Shown: positions 11,870 through 24,831, numbered from the stretch's first letter. The stretch: DNA of 64,000 bases from Nautilus pompilius (GCA_018389105.1 JACATO010000923.1:248001-312000), one strand, 5' to 3'. Notes: generated by a model from the sequence alone, not told the origin. Translations and numbers: made by a program.

Positions 11870-13641
11870 ATGGGAAATTCATCAGCAAGGGAAGTTGAGG
11901 AGAGACCCAAAAAATGCTACTATGGACCTCTGCCAATAGACCAGGTGCCTTATCCAGGTCCATCCGCAGAGTATCACATTGTTATTGCCAATGTTACCTT
12001 CAGCAGCCATTTCGTAACTGGGTTTACACCTGGAAAGCAGGTTGTGTCAACAGATGTCAACAGCTATTATCCTGCACTCTCTCATGTATACTCTCAAGGT
12101 TTCAACCTGCTGACATTTTACAGAATTCCAAACACAGGACACCACCAAATCTTCTCTCTTTCAGTCACAGTGCCCTTCCAAGGGATATTTTGTCGGTATC
12201 CATCAGTTGCGCAGGAACAGAAATGGCAACTACATATCGAAAAGTCAAGCATGTACGTGCAGAACATAGCTCCTCTTTACATTGGTTTTCCTGGACACGC
12301 TGCAACACAAGGGAACACAAGCCATATTACTCAGATGATCAGTAACATGACTGAGGCTGGAGGAAGACTGATTTGTATCGAAATGACTGGTGAAATGGTG
12401 ACTCAGGGAATGGCTGTGGGGATGTCCGGTGCTGGACCTGGTAAGTCTTTTTGAGAGCCTATGGTGTTGTCATACTACTAAAAATGCAGGGATAAGGGAA
12501 GATATGGCTGATTCGCTATCATTATAAACCACTGGCAATTGATCCCATTCATATGCAGTTCTGTTACATTTCTTTTTTTTTTTCAAATATTTTATGCCAA
12601 ACTAAAACTTTAGCCAATCTATATTGATGACATAGATAAATAATTGAGAAATGAGACTAAATGACTTTTACAAATCTGCTGTTTAGTCATTTTGTATGCA
12701 ATAAAATAGTAGATGCAAGCTGGTGAGGTCTGGGGAGCTAAAAATCAATAGATCTAAAAATATTTTCAAATAAGGCTAAGATATTCACAGAAGGTAGAGG
12801 ATTATCTCACAGCACATCTAATTTACACTTTAAAATAAAGCATAATTTTTATTTAACAACTGTATTGGCTCTAATCTTTTAAAGCCAACTTTTGGTAATA
12901 ACCTTTCTATCAAAAGAATATTAAATTCAGAAACCTTTCTGCACTTCATCTATTAGAAAGCAGCATATTTCTATTTCTTTAAGCATGAGATTCCTATAAT
13001 ATATTTTTTCTTCCTTTTTCTCAACAGTACAAGGTGTGGACCTTTTTTTCAACATGCCCCTTTTCCCTAACCCACCCCATTATGCCTACCAGGCAGTCTC
13101 TGTCCCCATCACAATTACCGCAGCTGGAATTGGCCACATCAAGGCACACTGCGACTGGATGGGTATATTTGCCTCATACCTGAATCAGGGATGGCGTCTG
13201 GTTGAAATTTTCCTTGACCAATCCTACAGGAATTTCTACAGAGGAGGATTCTATGGCAATGTCGACATGAATGCCATTTGGTTTTTTGAAAAGGAGTTAT
13301 CCGCCATCGAAAACTACACCCCACTATACGAGGGAACAATAGTAGACTTCAATCTGACTCTGAAAAACAATTTTGGAGGTGTTGTAGCAAAAACAGAATG
13401 GGAATCTCTGTTGTCAGAGATGGGGGGACGAGGCTGGGAGTTAGCTTGTATTTTGGAGACCCCAGAGAAGAGAATGACAGGTTTAATGAGCATCTCAATG
13501 AAGCTTCTCTTCTTTTTCCAGCGTAGATTATCTACTGGACTGATGCTGCCACCTCAGCCTGGTTTCAGATTTGATGATGCTCCACCATCTTACGAGGAAG
13601 CTGCTAAATTGCAGATGTCAGTGCATGAACTTGGGCAGTAG
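11870..13641 (+). CDS. Raftlin-family-like membrane-associated protein with C-terminal PPxY motif
   Basis: Two coding exons, 11870-12440 and 13028-13641, join in phase (G|TA) to give 394 residues; donor GTAAGT, acceptor CTCAACAG. The N-terminus MGNSSA fits an N-myristoylation signal (Gly2, small residue at position 6), as in raftlins. The fold pattern also fits: a first half with a 'YPALSHVYSQGFNLLTF' segment, and a second half with the 'GTIVDFNLTLKNNFGG' and 'ESLLSEMGGRGWELACIL' segments that recall the raftlin C-terminal domain (TVVE...PLL..L...GWQL.CVL). It is shorter than vertebrate raftlins and lacks their long charged tail. It ends instead with APPSYEEAAK (PPSY at residues 376-379), a WW-domain / NEDD4-type ligase docking motif. 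A lipid-raft or endocytic adaptor role is inference from the family. An unseen 5'UTR exon is likely, because TTTTGTAG precedes the start by 43 nt. Confidence 0.8.
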
Positions 13642-14808
13642 TTTATGATGTAAAGTTAGGTGGTCTTTTCTTTTTGTAGTAGATATAATTCAAAGTAAAT
13701 TTAAACTTGTTACATTTAAGCATGCATACTAGTTTTCAATACTGGGAAAATAGTTGTCCAAGATGCCATTTGTTCAGGTTTTGACAGGCCGGCTTTTCTC
13801 ACTTCAGATGAGTTCACGAACACAAGTTGAGTCTCTGATGTGCCCCAATGAGAATGCTTCATTATTTCCTCCTCAGGTACATCTGATAATCTGAGATTAG
13901 CAGTTATGACACTGAAACCAAATCACGAATATGTAACAGTGATGCTTTTAGATAAGAAAGAACGAACCCAAGTACAACTAAGTTCATCGATAATATGCCC
14001 ATTTGTTTCTCCATATGCATAACCCTTGTGTACATAGCTTCTTGGCAGTGTGTTCATAAGAAATTAACAGTACAGGGAAATAACACCGAATTTCTCGTGC
14101 ATTACCTACAAAGCAGTCATTCTCTTCTAGAAATGATGTAAACTCAGATCTACAGACAGCAACAGTAGTGTCCAGGAACCAAAACATCTACAAGCATTGT
14201 TTAAATATCAGTAGAGCTACCTGAAACGAGTGAGTTGTACTGGTGACAAAAGCTTTCTAATGTAAAAGCTTTTTGCTTGACAGCAATACAAGAGAAAAAT
14301 TGTAATACCCCCATATTTAACTTCAGTTTCTTAACTTCACCATAATGGTCTGCAATGAATTCTTTTGAACTACCAAAACAGGTAAGAGTTTTAGTCCTAA
14401 ACTGTTTCATTTTTCATGTCGTTATTTTGATATATAAACCCAACCAGTCTGTAAGAGATAGATAAAACAAAATGCAACAGACAAAATAATTAAACTTCAA
14501 ATCTGCACATCACTGATGGGATTCCATAATATTGACAAAAATCAATTTTTCTTTTGCTTTCACAATATAATTGTTTCATTTTTTTAAAACAAAATTTACC
14601 ATTAAACGCAAATTTTGATAAATTTTAAAAATATTTTATAAACTCACTCGCATAAGATGAGGTTTTCATTGCTTTTGACCTCAAAATACATCGGCAAGTT
14701 TTGCGACTTAAATCATACCATTTCCAGAAGTGGTCTCTCATTTTACATCCTGTTTGTTAACTTATAAATGAAGCCTGTTTTCCTTTTTAATTGTAAGTTT
14801 ATTTAAAC

Positions 14809-15104
14809 ACACCAATATAATTTTGTATTCAATGTTAGAGTGAAAGTGAATTTAAAAATCCATACAATTATTTTGACAGATTAAAACACTTTGTCTACTG
14901 TCAAACTAAAAGGGGAGTGAGTGATGCTATTAAAATATTTAAATTAGCTTAGTCTTACACCAATATAATTTTGTATTCAATGTTAGAGTGAAAGTGAATT
15001 TAAAAATCCATACAATTATTTTGACAGATTAAAACACTTTGTCTACTGTCAAACTAAAAGGGGAGTGAGTGATGCTATTAAAATATTTAAATTAGGTTAG
15101 TCTT
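14809..15104 (+). repeat. Two-copy 148-bp tandem duplication
   Basis: Copy 1 is 14809-14956 and copy 2 is 14957-15104, both beginning ACACCAATATAATTTTG and ending TTAGTCTT. I see one difference (TTAGCTTAG against TTAGGTTAG). The near identity indicates a recent duplication in the presumed 3'UTR of the raftlin-like gene. Confidence 0.95.
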
Positions 15105-15175
15105 CATCGTAGATTGTTTTTTCGTTTTTTTTTCCTTTTTAAAAATGTAGATGTTTCTGTTAATTTAATTGGATA

Positions 15176-15181
15176 AATAAA
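15176..15181 (+). terminator. Candidate polyadenylation signal AATAAA (raftlin-like gene)
   Basis: AATAAA in GGATAAATAAAGTT, followed by T-rich sequence, downstream of the raftlin-like stop codon and just before the convergent MMAA gene. Chance AATAAA hexamers are common in such AT-rich DNA. Confidence 0.35.
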
Positions 15182-15904
15182 GTTATTTTAAAATTTGTTG
15201 GTTTATTACGTATTCCAGAGCAACAAGCTAATTAGTATAATAGTACTAGTTCATCAGGAACACTAAATTTAGAATTATCTTGATCTTCAGTTTCACCATT
15301 AGTACCACTGCTCCATTACAACAAATAACAAACCCATCGATACCATATTCCAAATAATAACATCCATTCTTCTATCTCATCATCTGTCATATAATGATGC
15401 TTTATAATTAACTTTATTTGAACAAAACATGTAACACACACACACACACAATGAACAATATTAAAGTAATCATTTTTTCCACTGAACTTTGAGATGTTAA
15501 TTCCAACTCTTGCAGCTAGTTACGAACACTTTTACAATGAAGCTAAGCAAAAAAAAAACATTAACCCTCTAGCCTGTATACCACCTGGGATGTACTTGCA
15601 CCCTACTATCCTGCAAATCTGTATTACTCCGCACAAGCTAAACCAGAGGGACCATGACACACAACCTTCCTCATTAATATAACCCTTTGTAATGATAAAT
15701 CTGTATTGTTCCAGCACCATATTTTGCATTACCAAATACATAAGTCAGTTCAACACACACATTAATGCTTCTGGGTTAGGATACAAATGCATCCCAGGTG
15801 ATATAAGTAAAAAAAAAAAACTGATATGGTATACAGAGGGTTAAAAATAAACTCAGAATGCTTGAACATAAAAAATTTGATTCAAATAGGCTACTTCATC
15901 TGTA

Positions 15905-15910
15905 TTTATT
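15905..15910 (-). terminator. Candidate polyadenylation signal AATAAA (MMAA)
   Basis: TTTATT on the plus strand, so AATAAA on the MMAA strand, about 190 nt after the MMAA stop codon at 16096-16098. Position fits a short 3'UTR; a second copy of the hexamer lies a few bases away. Confidence 0.4.
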
Positions 15911-16095
15911 TTATTCTGTTCTCAACAAGCTAAATAATCTTAGTAGGTGACCCTGATGTGTGACTAGATTCAGCAATTTGTTTCCCATTTACTAACAGCA
16001 CACCACCATTTTTCAGCCAACAATGACAGCGGTACCTAATGGAGCATTCACGATTAAATACAAAAAATTCTTTATATCTAATTTACTCCGCAGCT

Positions 16096-19000
16096 TCATG
16101 TGTCTTTCAGAAATTCTTTAAGCAAAATATCTGCAGCATGTCCTGGTGTTAAAACACCTTTCTCTACCTGGGATTCTAAAACTGGAAGCTTCAGCTGAAT
16201 TGTTGAATGTGACTGGAAAAGGTCCAAGATATTATTTCGGATGTAGCTCCACATCCATATTTTTCTTTGGTGTTGGCGTTTCTGCACCAGTTCCCCAGCA
16301 TTCTTCAGTTTGTAGCGAAATTCCAACATCATCTCCCACAGTTCACTGATCCCAGATCTAGTCACGCATGAAATTCTTGTTACCTGAGAAAATAATTTTT
16401 AAAAAATACGTAGAACAAAATGTGAGAGAACAAATCTGGTGGTTACTATTGAAAATTCTGAGATATTTTCCTTCATTCTGTAGTTGATCTTCTGTTCTAC
16501 ACTGGTAAGTAAACCATTTCTACACCGGATCTCCTGTTGTGATGGTTGAACATGCAATCACACAGCATCCAACACCTGGCAATATTCTGCTGCAGTCAAA
16601 CATGGAGAATACCCGTGATTATACAAGGGAATTAATTTCCATTTATTTAGCCATGAAAATCAAAATTAACCATTTGGTTTCCAGCCTTTTACATTTCCAT
16701 CTTCCTAAAAACGTTTTTTTGAATTCATTTTTTACCATGGTCAATAGTCACTCCCACCCCTATCCCTCTATAAGAGTACATTAAATAAATGAACTTCAAA
16801 ACAACTGGTACTAAAAGGATTACTTGATACACAAGCCAAAATAAACTTACCTACTTTTCCTGATCATTCTAAGAAAATATAAATTTCACTACACTTTTGT
16901 TTAGAGTTTGTTTTCTGATAGCATCAGATGTGGTACAGGTAAAAGGAAAAGCTAACAACCAGAGATGTTCCAAGAGTATCAGCTACTGATGACACAAGAG
17001 AAAACTTGTTTAGCTTTACAATACTTTGGTCAAATGGCTGTTCCTAAAGAGTAATACCTCAAAGTTCTGAAGAGATAAAAACAGATCAACATTGCACCAT
17101 TGTTCAAGCACTCACCTGTGGTTTCCAGACCTTGGATCTTTTCCTAATGAACTTAAGAGCACTCAAGTATTCACCCTGAATGTGATGAGCAGCAGGTATA
17201 AAGTCGCCATCAGATTTGTTCACTATAACAATATCAGCCACTTCCACAATTCCCTTCTTGATTCCTTAAAATGTGAAAACAAAATATAAAATCAATTCAC
17301 ATATACAGAGGCAAGGCTTAGTTATCATACCCAAAAAGAAATTCCAACAGGCTTCAAAATGGATTTTGGACATTTTAAACTACAGAGAAAAGCAGGTATG
17401 AAGTGGGTTAACAGTCAATTTTATAATTAACCTTTTTTTCTAAGAAAGCAGTTCTTTGAAAGCCCAAATCTGCTGAAAACTCAGCAATCACCTGACTAAG
17501 CACCAACCAGAAAGGGTCAAGTAGTAAATGCAAAAAACCCAAAACTTGTTACAGACTTCTGTTCACTTTTCTATCAAAAGACACTGGCTTCTACTATAGG
17601 CAGATGTGGTGGGCCAAAGATATAAAGACCCCAGTTTATAATCAAATACATTCATCTCCCGCTTTATATGGAATACACCAAGGTTTGAAAAGTCATTCTT
17701 GCACTTTTACAGAGTAATGACTTTATCTGGCATAAAAGGGAGACAATAAACCATACAAAAAAAAAACTATAATCAAGGGAAAATAACTCTAACCATAGAG
17801 TAACAGTACTGTCATAGTATAAATTTTAAAATGCTATTATTCTAATAGAAAATATTTTTTTAAATAAGCAAGCATGCATGTTTTAACAAAAATCAATTAA
17901 CTAAAAACACGAGTACACAACTGATTTTTTTCACAGTTAAGCATATACAGTACAAACACATTTGGTTCTCTATTGCTGTATTTTGCTGACAATGTGCTGC
18001 CATGTTGTTTTTTTTTTTAGGTGGGAAGCTTGGGATGTGTGGCACAAAACAGTAGGTACCTTGTAATTCATCTCCTCCAGCAGGTGGGATAATAAGACAG
18101 AACAAATCAACCATGTCTGCTACAACAAACTCTGACTGACCAACACCTGCCAAAAATCACAAGGTAATAATGATGCAATCAAAAAAACTCTAAAATTTTA
18201 GTAATTACTGGTAACCACAACTGTTCAGAAAAGAATAAGGTAACAGTGTAATTTCTTCAGATGATGTCAAATAATTACTGCAGCTTGTACAAATTTACCC
18301 TTCTAAAATAACCAACAGAGGAGAGCCCACAAGCATTAGGTCATTTATCTTTACAATTCTGTTTTTCCTTTAAGTTACTAAATTGTTAAATACTATTTCA
18401 GAAAGAAGTTAAAAAATTAAACAAAGTTTATCATCCAAACCCCTTAACTTCAGTCAAAGTATTATCCTATTCGTAATTAACAATGCCTTCTAATTTATCA
18501 TGAAAACTGTCACTGATGGTCCAAAGCCTCTATTATCCATAAAACTTTACTGAAAATAGCTTTGTTTCATGTTTAACTACATTTATTTTTGCAGGATCTG
18601 GGCTAAAATCTTTAAATTCAAGTCTGAAAATAAGCCCAGTTTGATCAAAGCCTCATCATGGATTTAAAATTGTTATGTAAATTTTTTTCCTATGTTTATT
18701 TTCAACAAACCTAAGCCATATAGTTACAAAGGATCTCTCACCTACAGTTTCCACAAGGACAAGGTCATAGCCTGCTCCTTCACACAAAATTATGGCTTCA
18801 TTCGTAGTCCTGGTGACTCCTCCCAGAGTCCCTGATGTAGGAGATGGGCGGATGAATGCATTTTCATCTCGAGTAAGTTCAGGCATCCTGATTTTATCTC
18901 CAAGTATGGAGCCTAATTGCAAAATAAAATTAAAATGGCTGCCAATATTTAAAAAACAAAAAAGAAAATGGTCACCAGTGTTTAACTTTGGTTACAACAA

Positions 19001-21042
19001 AAAGCCAATTGTTTTGTTTTCTACTTTGATTTGTACTCAAGAAGGATCATGTAGTTGTGCTTTCTGCTGTAACGTGATGTGTGAGTGAAATGGCAGAAGA
19101 TATATCAGAAACCAGCAAACTTCAGCATTAAAAGAATTGCTGAGGTTTGCAGCCTGGCACTGGATGAAAGAAACCACTGATCTTAATGACATTCCCTCAT
19201 TTTCAAAATCAGATGGAATAAAAGAACTTTGTTGCTTGTAACTGCTGCAAGGGACAATAAAAGCTGGAAACATTATGAAGGCTTTTATCAAACATTTTGA
19301 ACAGAGGGGTTGACATCAAAGAAAGATTTTTTGTGAAATCACCAATAGTGCACCTGCTTTCATGGCAAGAATAGGGGTCAATGCAGCTACCAGAAAAGAT
19401 GTAATTGCCAAAATCTAAACTCCCAACTTAATGCTGTGTCATTGTACTGTGGTGAGAACGGACTTTTCTTGTTTCTTGCCCAGGTCTAATCCACAGAGTT
19501 AAAATATTTGCTGTAAGAAATAGACTGAGCACATACAGACATTCCTCTTTACGGTAATGTTTGCTGCTAGCTGTGGCAAAACATTGGGTTGTTTTGTAAA
19601 ATGCCTGCATGTCATCAAAATCAACAAACCTACCCTGAATTAGATAATTACGAGTGGATGGGGCACCCCTCCTGTTTATGACTGACATTCCATGCCACTA
19701 AAACAAATCTAATCTTTGCTCACAGAGGATTTTACAAAAAAAAAAAAAATTTTTTTTCCGAAGATATCTGTACATCAAAATTCAGCTACTTCCCTTATTA
19801 CCTCAAAAAGCTACCACCATGTTGAGAAGACTGACTTGTGCATGCAAAAGCTGGAACATATATTCTCTGAAAGGTTTCAAGACTTATAACATTTGGACTA
19901 CTGTTTTCATTCATCATTTCAACAAGAATAAGCTGTATGTCTTCGTTACTCTGGGTTCCCTATTTGACCTGCTGGGCCTTCACTTCCTGAAAATGGAACC
20001 GGTTATAAAATGTTGCCTTTGCCAGCTTTCAGCCTTAGGGTCTGCATACCTTTGTGAGCAGATATTTTTCACTCAGGGAAGGTAGCAGACAAGAATCCCA
20101 CTACTATATACCAAGACTTTGTAATCTAAGAGATGGACTTTTGAAGTGGTAAGTATAATAGCATTAACATAATATGTAGCATTACTATTAAAATAAAAAA
20201 AAAACATCATATTCCATTTGCTTTAAAGCTTGATGTGCACTCAATGAGTATTTTTATCTATTATTCGTCTAAACGTCACTAGCATTCTTAACTTTTAGAT
20301 TGGGAAAACAAAACCACCTTTGGAAGATTGCTGACTCTCTGTTATGACATCACTGCTGATGGATAGGAAGAAAAAACACTCTTTTTAATGCCTTAATGTA
20401 TCCAGCATCACTAGTTAATGCATAAAACCATACTGTCATGGGATAATGCCTGTTTTTTTTTCACCTACCACCTGTTGTTGAAGATGATGGGTCTACTGCA
20501 AGTACAGCAACTCTGTGCCCTTTATGAGTAAGAAATTTTCCAAGAACTTCGATAAATGTGCTTTTTCCTGCACCTGGTGGGCCAGACAAACCTGAAAGTA
20601 GATAAATTTGTATTTTACACCTTGATTATTTTGAGAACTGTATTTGAAACATCTATACTTAATTTTAAAAAAAAAAAACAGAAGGCTTTTCTAACTCACC
20701 TATGCGAAAAGCAGTGGATCCATAAATAGCATTGTCTGCTTCTCTCTGGTTGTGTTCCAACACCAGAGTCAACAACCTCTGTCCTAGAACCTTTTTACGA
20801 GGGTGAACTGACTCTACCAGAGTTATTGCCTGGGCAAGCGAAGCTCTGTGTCTCTTTATAAGGCCATTGAACAAACCGCGTACAAATGCTTCTTCATCCT
20901 TAGTAATTTCCTTCACTAATGAACTCTGATCCTTAGCCAGCTGACCTAATGAGTCTACAGGAGTTCTCACCCTAGACGTTACACCATTGGTCAATACTCT
21001 GCGCCGAAAAGCTGATAAAAGACCAATCAAATTCCACCTCAT
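16096..21042 (-). CDS. MMAA: MMAA: mitochondrial G3E-family GTPase, methylmalonyl-CoA mutase / cobalamin chaperone
   Basis: Six coding exons, all with consensus borders and matching phases: 20700-21042, 20469-20591, 18742-18912, 18060-18146, 17116-17264, 16096-16383; 1161 bp, 386 residues. The N-terminus ([17 protein letters not shown]) is Arg-rich with no acidic residue, as in a mitochondrial presequence. Exon 1 also holds the helical [10 protein letters not shown] segment of the family. Exon 2 carries Walker [10 protein letters not shown] (118-126) and VLAVDPSS. Exon 3 carries [11 protein letters not shown] and [28 protein letters not shown] spans exons 3-4, and [10 protein letters not shown] ends exon 4. 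Exon 5 has the base-specificity motif NKSDGD (257-262). The family uses GTP hydrolysis to gate loading of adenosylcobalamin on methylmalonyl-CoA mutase and protect the enzyme. All nucleotide-binding motifs are intact, so it should be functional. The start at 21042 (AGCAGCATGA) follows an acceptor at 21180, implying at least one upstream noncoding exon, perhaps in the CpG island near 25 kb. Confidence 0.96.
19080..20160 (+). mobile_element. hAT transposase relic (ZBED5 / GTF2IRD2-like lineage) inside MMAA intron 2
   Basis: Plus-strand translation with stops and frameshifts gives pieces in family order: [17 protein letters not shown], then [39 protein letters not shown], and at the end [18 protein letters not shown]. 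The last matches the hAT C-terminal dimerisation region (...YLCEQ.FS...). It is opposite in orientation to MMAA and lies between its second and third coding exons. Interrupted by several stop codons, so dead. Terminal repeats and the 8-bp target duplication were not found by eye. Confidence 0.7.
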
Positions 21043-21179
21043 GCTGCTTACCAAATGACAATGCTGTTCAATGATTGAGAGTTGGCTGAACCAATACCCA
21101 GGTAAACCACATTCCTTACAATTTTTGAAAGTTTATGAACAAAACAAACACCATGAGTTTTCAGAATGCAACAGGAATC
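21043..21179 (-). other. MMAA: 5'UTR part of the first MMAA coding exon
   Basis: On the MMAA strand a strong acceptor (a run of T followed by CAG) ends at 21180, and the exon then runs 137 nt to the ATG at 21042. A short upstream ATG frame (ATGGTGTTTG...) closes before the start and could dampen translation. Acceptor strength makes an upstream noncoding exon likely. Confidence 0.55.
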
Positions 21180-21699
21180 CTGAAAAAAAAAATAGATGAT
21201 GATTATGATTAATAAACATTCATTAAACTAAATGCTCCACCATAAGAGAAAAATAAGCAGTCTAATTTTTTAAGGTGGTGAGTACACTCAAGAACCATGG
21301 GTGGGGGGTAGATAATTTTCCCTAAAATCTCTAGAATCTTGCAACATTGAACACTAGAACCATGTGAAGGATAGCAAATGCCTCTTTTAGGAATCAGGTA
21401 TTTATTTTTGTAAGATGAGATAGAGGCACCAATTTAAATATTTTGGAAGTGCTTGTAGTATTAGGCTAAAGGTATTTCCACAGTGTGTGTGTGTATTCTG
21501 CTGATGTGGTTTACGCACCTCCCCCCCCCCCCCTCTCTCTCTCTGGCAGATTGATTCCCTACTCTCAGCCATGATTTGGCATAAGCATGTGGCTCCCACA
21601 CAGAAGGTGGAGGGCCATCAAACTTTAGAAATATTAAAAGTAACACATTCTTTACAAGAAAGTTTCTTTGGATGAAAGTAATGTTGTTGTTCGTGCAGT

Positions 21700-23330
21700 C
21701 AAAGCTTTGCCCACATAAAAGGTGCTATATGGTACATGGAAAAATGTGAACAGTTGAGTAGAGGTTTCAGAACCTGGGTTACTCTCCAGCCATGGTTGCC
21801 AAAATAGTCTCAATAAGCATGGACTGCTTGTCACTAGTAGATTAAATCACATGCACAATTGTCAAACCTCTTCTTCACCATGTTCGATCCACATCAGCTG
21901 GCCAGCTCTTGGTTCAGCATATTCACCTTTATCGACCTGCCAACATTTCTTCTTTGGTGTGGTGGTGCAGAACAATTGAGCACTGAGATTATTACCTACA
22001 TTTCTCAGAAATTGTTTTCATTAATTGTCACAACCTTCCTGTTTTCAGCTGTTGTGACACGCTTAAATTTGTGGTTCTGGGCCACTTCTCTCCTTCATGC
22101 ACTCAAGAGTGCAGATGGTAAGGCACATCTGTTTGTCTGCATATGCTAAGAATGCCTGTCTACTCCAAAGCATTTCAGATAAGCTTGAAAGATCATGCAT
22201 TGCATCATAAATTAGGCCTATATTCACCAAGAATTCAGGCAAATTCTTTCCAACAACCCAAAAATCATTGACCTCTCTTTGTGGGTCATAGGATGTAGTT
22301 TAAAAGTGATGGCATAATGATTGCCCAATTTTTCTTAGCTGCTCACCAACTTCTTTAGCACATCCTGTTTTGTGATAAGTTACTTCACCAATCACATCAG
22401 CAACCGACAATTTCAGCCTATGATTCAAACAGTGCCACACTGAGACATTGGACACCTAGTGACAAGGTAAGTAGCTATACCAAATATTCTTCCCAGCATA
22501 ATTCTGGCCCCATCACAAACAAATACCACAAGATTTATCCTCAGATACTTGTCACTGAATCTGTAATGCTCAAGATTTTCTGCAAGTCTGATGATCCTCT
22601 AGTTGAATCAGGTCAAGAAATAGGATCTTGCTCCTTTGAGGTCTCACATTTCATGTGAATAATAACTGTTATTCGAATGCTGAGCATGGCTGATTTCTCA
22701 ATAAAAACGAAAATCTTTCCATTTCTCTCCTTGATCTGAACATTTTTCTTGCACATTTCAGATGAGATATAGTTCATGTAGACTTAATCCAAAGCCTACC
22801 CCATTTAGTTCCTGTAGTTAAATGAGATCAGAATAATTGGAGTAGGGTTTGTTTTGCAATGTAGTATGCCATTCACATAAGTTTGATCATATCCAAATTT
22901 GCCATTTTGTCAACTGCACATTCCACTGTTTCTCAATTCTGCTTCATCCCTAATCTATGTAATTAAATTTGGTGCTGTCAGCTTTGTCTTTTTCTGCTTT
23001 CTTCCATAGAAACGCTATATGTGCAGATTTATTCTGTATTTAGTCACTCAGCAACAGAATGAGCCGAGTATTCTATGTAAACACCATTGCTCTTGCGTAC
23101 TGCTAGGGAAGAAATGGTGATACGGTCACCATATCCAAACTTACCACCACTGAACATTTTTCAAGGATAATCCTTCTCCATTACCACACACATCAATCCA
23201 GTGAGACATGGGCACCACTGGATTTTGATGAGAAACAAAACACATCCTTTGAACTGTGCCAGTCCTGACTTCACAGTTCACTCACACTATCTGTGCACAC
23301 CATACTACGAAGAGTTTTATTCCTCAAATT
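21700..23330 (-). mobile_element. Second hAT-like transposase relic (KIAA1586 / zinc-finger-BED-like lineage)
   Basis: Minus-strand translation near 22380-22450 reads NVSVWHCLNHRLKLSVADV followed by IGEVTYHKTGCAKEVGEQL. Near 22640-22750 it reads NGKIFVFIEKSAMLSIRI then VIIHMKCETSKEQDP. This is the typical order of the hAT-like RNase-H core of KIAA1586-type proteins (...WHCLNHRLELAV.DA...). Many stops and frame changes are present, so it is a dead copy. The limits given are those of recognisable similarity. It lies between the first MMAA coding exon and the upstream CpG island, probably in the MMAA 5'UTR intron. Confidence 0.65.
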
Positions 23331-23905
23331 TCAGCCAAAGGTAACAGATTGGTTGTTTTCTTTCTTTGAATCTTTTAAGCCTCCCTGATGATAATATTGA
23401 ATAGAAAAGCGCATCTTTAACACAATAAAACCAGTAAAGCTTTTGTTATAATATTCGCAGGGCTTCTGTACTCAGCTCTAGCAGTGACATCAACAAATGA
23501 ACACTCCGCAATGGCATTTGGACCAAAGATTATTATTTTAAGACAAATTCAAAATAACTTGGAAAGAAAAGCATATGCTTAACCATCACATCTTCCACTA
23601 TGTAGTTATACAGGTAAACAAAAAAAAATCAGTTCTATTCCAAGTGATTCAATAATTCTGGACACCACCAGACTGTACTATTACTTATTTTTTCACTTCT
23701 ATAAAAGCAAACAATTGATTTAACATTTCTATTACATATTTCAAATACAATGAAAGTCTTGTTTTTTTTTAATTCTGTCTGGACATAAGTGATGCCGTTT
23801 GAACTGCTGAATGTGTCTCAGATGCGTCCATCGTCAGTGTCTGTGTCTCTCGCCCCACTCCCGTCTAAATGGTTCCCCCTCAACACCTTCTGACATCCAG
23901 AGTTC

Positions 23906-24831
23906 TCACAAACCCAACAGCATCATCTTGCTCACATAATCTAGCAGTCAAACCTCACACAGGTAATTAACAGGGTTTCAGCATCCTTCAGGTGAGATTC
24001 TACTGTTCAGCTCCGCTTTACTCCCCCCCCCCCAAAACTCCTCTCTCCCCTTCAGGGTAACGTTCACACTGAAACACAAACCCAGCAGCATCATCTTGCT
24101 CACATAATCTAGCAGTCAAACCTCACACAGGTAATTAACAGGGTTTCAGCATCCTTCAGGTGAGATTCTACTGTTCAGCTCCACTTTACTCCCCCCCCCC
24201 CCCAATCCTCCTCATCTCTGTAACGTTCACCACTGAAACACAAACCCAGCAGCATCATCTTGCTCACATAATCTAGCAGTCAAACCTCTCACAGGTAATT
24301 AACAGGGTTTCAGCATCCCTCAGGTGTGATTCTACTGTTCAGCTCCACTTTACTCCCCCCCTCCCAAACTCCTCTCTCCCCTTCAGGGTAACGTTCACCA
24401 CTGAAACACAAACCCAGCAGCATCATCTTGCTCACATAATCTAGCAGTCAAACCTCTCACAGGTAATTAACAGGGTTTCAGCATCCCTCAGGTGTGATTC
24501 TACTGTTCAGCTCCACTTTACTCCCCCCTCCCTCCCAAAACTCCTCTCTCCCCTTCAGGGTAACGTTCACCACTGAAACACAAACCCAGCAGCATCATCT
24601 TGCTCACATAATCTAGCAGTCAAACCTCTCACAGGTAATTAACAGGGTTTCAGCATCCTTCAGGTGTGATTCTACTGTTCAGCTCCACTTTACTTCCCCT
24701 CCCCCCCAAACTCCTCCTCTCTCCCCTTCAGGGTAACGTTCACCACTGAAACACAAACCCAGCAGCATCATCTTGCTCACATAATCTAGCAGTCAAACCT
24801 CACACAGGTAATTAATTAACAGGGTTTCAGG
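23906..24831 (+). repeat. Six-copy ~165-174 bp minisatellite
   Basis: Units start near 23906, 24080, 24245, 24410, 24583 and 24757 with AACCCARCAGCATCATCTTG and contain ATCTAGCAGTCAAACCT, a GGTAATTAACAGGGTTTCAG block, a poly-C run of variable length and CTTCAGGGTAACGTTCAC. The sixth copy breaks off at GGGTTTCAG and is joined directly to a GGCCG repeat. Length differences come mainly from the poly-C runs and small indels. Confidence 0.95.

Larger units (their letters stand above)
13642..15200 (+). other. Probable 3'UTR of the raftlin-like gene
   Basis: No open frame of note follows the TAG at 13639-13641. The first well-placed plus-strand AATAAA is at 15176-15181, about 1.5 kb downstream. Several earlier AT-rich stretches could also serve. 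The tail contains the 148-bp tandem duplication at 14809-15104. Confidence 0.45.
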
